From: Plasmodium coatneyi
Lineage: Eukaryota; Apicomplexa; Aconoidasida; Haemosporida; Plasmodiidae
Direction: 5' to 3'
Length of the DNA stretch: 64,000 bases
NCBI RefSeq assembly: GCF_001680005.1
Contig: NC_033566.1
Span: 682,001 to 746,000, forward strand
Numbering within the stretch: the first letter of the stretch is position 1; the number at the start of each line of letters is the position of its first letter. Position numbers and translations under genes: made by a program. Below the pieces are notes generated by a model. The model was not told the origin of the DNA, ran no database searches, and was given only the letters and a program-made list of their open reading frames with translations. Of this stretch, positions 62,470 through 64,000 are shown in pieces.

Positions 62470-64000
62470 TTTGTTTTTCTCGATCTATGTGAATGTACGT
62501 CTGCACGTTTTATGAGTATATATGCCCAAAATAACAACACGAGAAGAAAGTACGCGTTGGCGTTTTTTTTTTTTAATGAACAAAAAATGGGATGATATTT
62601 ATAGAAATGCCAATGTGTACACAACGACGCGGGTATATTTATACGCACGCGGTGGTAATAATATCAAAAAGGTGATGGGTATGTAGGAGGGTTAAAAAAA
62701 GAAAAAAAACGGTATGATGGTGTTCCACTTTTTACGTACTATATTTTCGTTTTCTACTTCGAACAGCTTGTGCAATCAGCGTTTGTTACGCGCGTGTATG
62801 TATGAACGCGCCAGCGGGGATGTTTGCAAAGCGTTGGCAAGTATATTTACACGTGTATGTATGTGCGTACACATGTGCGTGTAAATATGTGTACATATTT
62901 TTGCGGGTTTGCTCTTGCGTGCGTTCTATCAGCCACGGGGAAAAGAACAAAGTGAGAAAAAAATTACACGGACGGGAAACGAAAAGGAAAACAGGATTTC
63001 ATGCATGCATATGCACATAATTTTGGTAAAGGCCAAGTGTGTGAATTTACGGAGAATGGAAAAGCAGAATGCCAAAGGGAAGGGGTAAACAGGACAGCGA
63101 AGCGAAACGGGACAGCAAAAGTGGTACAGACGAAGCGTATAAAGAAAAGAAATATGTGAAAGAAGGGGAAACGAGTGAATGAGGAAAAAAAAAAAAAAAT
63201 CGCAGGGAAGACTGGACCACAACTGTGTGGGCAAAAAAATAGCCACAGGGAGGAAAATCACTCGTAGAAAAAATAACGCAAATGAAGCTGCAAATAAAAA
63301 TGGTGCAGAAAATGACCAACGGAATGGCCACAAATCAGGGGCAAGAATGTTTCACAGAAATGCATATTTCTAAAACACGTACGCTGCGGAATCGCTTCTT
63401 TTTTTTTCCATTTCACCAATTCAGCGTCATCATAAGGGTGTAAATATCTGCGTGTTCGTACTTATGCACAATTCGCTAGCAGTTAAGCTGTGCTATTTTT
63501 CTTTTTTTTTTTTTGGTAAAAACAAAAACGCTATATTATTTCCTCTTGATCGATGGGGGGAAATGAAAAAAATAACGACATGCCGATTTGTGGCAAACGG
63601 AGAAAAATGAAACAGCAGCAGAATCTTTTAAAATGGAAAAGAATAAAAATAAGTGATATACATACTAACGTACGTATGATTGTTTTTTTGTACATTTAAG
63701 TGTATAGGTATATGTTTTCCCTTTTTGTGCTCCACTCCTGGCGCCAAACCCTATGTGCGCAACGGACATACGATCAAGCCACTAAGGTAGACCACTGGCA
63801 CATTAAACAAATGCAGCGTTCACGAGGTGCCCACATAAACATATAAAGTGAAGACATGTTAAACGAATGAAGTGGAGGGGAAAGACTGCACTTCCCATTT
63901 AATGAATGACCTATGTGTGGGGAAAAAAGTATTCAACTATATGGTTTATATCTGTGTGCTATGCTGCGTTTAACTATGCAGGCAGAGAATTACTTACGAG
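62470..64000. promoter_or_regulatory. Upstream region of the E2 gene to the window edge
   Basis: The E2 promoter and 5' UTR should start at 62470. The stretch is low-complexity with TGTACG-type microsatellite DNA near 62840-62900 and A/G-rich DNA near 63060-63320. On the minus strand a perfect GTAAGT donor sits at 63992-63997, so a neighbouring gene's exon might end just inside the right edge; no matching downstream exon could be established. Confidence 0.4.

Noticed and set aside
1..64000. CRISPR arrays, insertion sequences, phage genes, operons
   Set aside because: None are present; the gene structure is eukaryotic (introns, no operons) and repeats are simple-sequence DNA.

Overview
The window is nuclear DNA from a malaria parasite (Plasmodium), most likely a species of the vivax/simian clade. 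The signs are intron-rich genes with short AT/pyrimidine-bounded introns, long intergenic homopolymer A/T tracts, coding regions of moderate GC (not the extreme AT of P. falciparum), low-complexity insertions inside conserved domains, and protein sequences that read as close orthologues of known Plasmodium proteins. From memory, the neighbourhood P5CR - CCT4 ... GluRS - EF-1alpha - EF-1alpha - PK5 - ARK3 corresponds to the end of P. falciparum chromosome 13. I cannot fix the species from sequence alone.

Layout, left to right. Minus strand: the 5' end of pyrroline-5-carboxylate reductase (1-296) and chaperonin CCT4 (1461-3412). Plus strand: the SSU-processome WD protein UTP21/WDR36 (4591-8902). 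Minus strand: a small mitoribosomal protein of the mL53 type (9469-10406), a SMARCAL1/ZRANB3-like fork-remodelling ATPase (11148-13802), a DUF4211-type nuclear protein whose frame breaks at a 21-base homopolymer (15104-18017), a divergent LC8 dynein light chain (19359-19727) and apicoplast-type glutamyl-tRNA synthetase (20668-23451).

The centre holds two EF-1alpha genes in head-to-head inverted orientation (24667-25998 minus; 27440-28771 plus), apparently identical, sharing one 1.44 kb promoter region. Next come the cell-cycle kinase PK5/CRK2 (plus, 29704-31374) and the very large Aurora-related kinase ARK3 (minus, 33936-44219, probably continuing to 32839 through a frame change at a C7 tract).

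The right part holds a seven-exon membrane J-protein (minus, 47336-48912), an RCC1-repeat protein (plus, 51372-52811), a two-exon multi-pass membrane protein of unknown role (minus, 53717-54420), a PP2A B''-type EF-hand subunit (minus, 55601-58612) and a UBE2K-like ubiquitin-conjugating enzyme with a UBA domain (minus, 60693-62469).

The genes form no single pathway. It is an ordinary housekeeping and cell-cycle segment: translation (EF-1alpha pair, GluRS, UTP21, mL53), folding (CCT4, J-protein), kinase/phosphatase control (PK5, ARK3, PP2A B'') and genome maintenance. I found no CRISPR array, phage, transposon, rRNA or convincing tRNA. The most rewarding follow-ups are small multi-exon genes hidden in the intergenic stretches (31967-32804 and 49314-50113), the two homopolymer frame breaks, and the domain combination of the SMARCAL1/ZRANB3-like protein. 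All splice models were assembled by hand from GT/AG sites and phase and have not been checked against transcripts.
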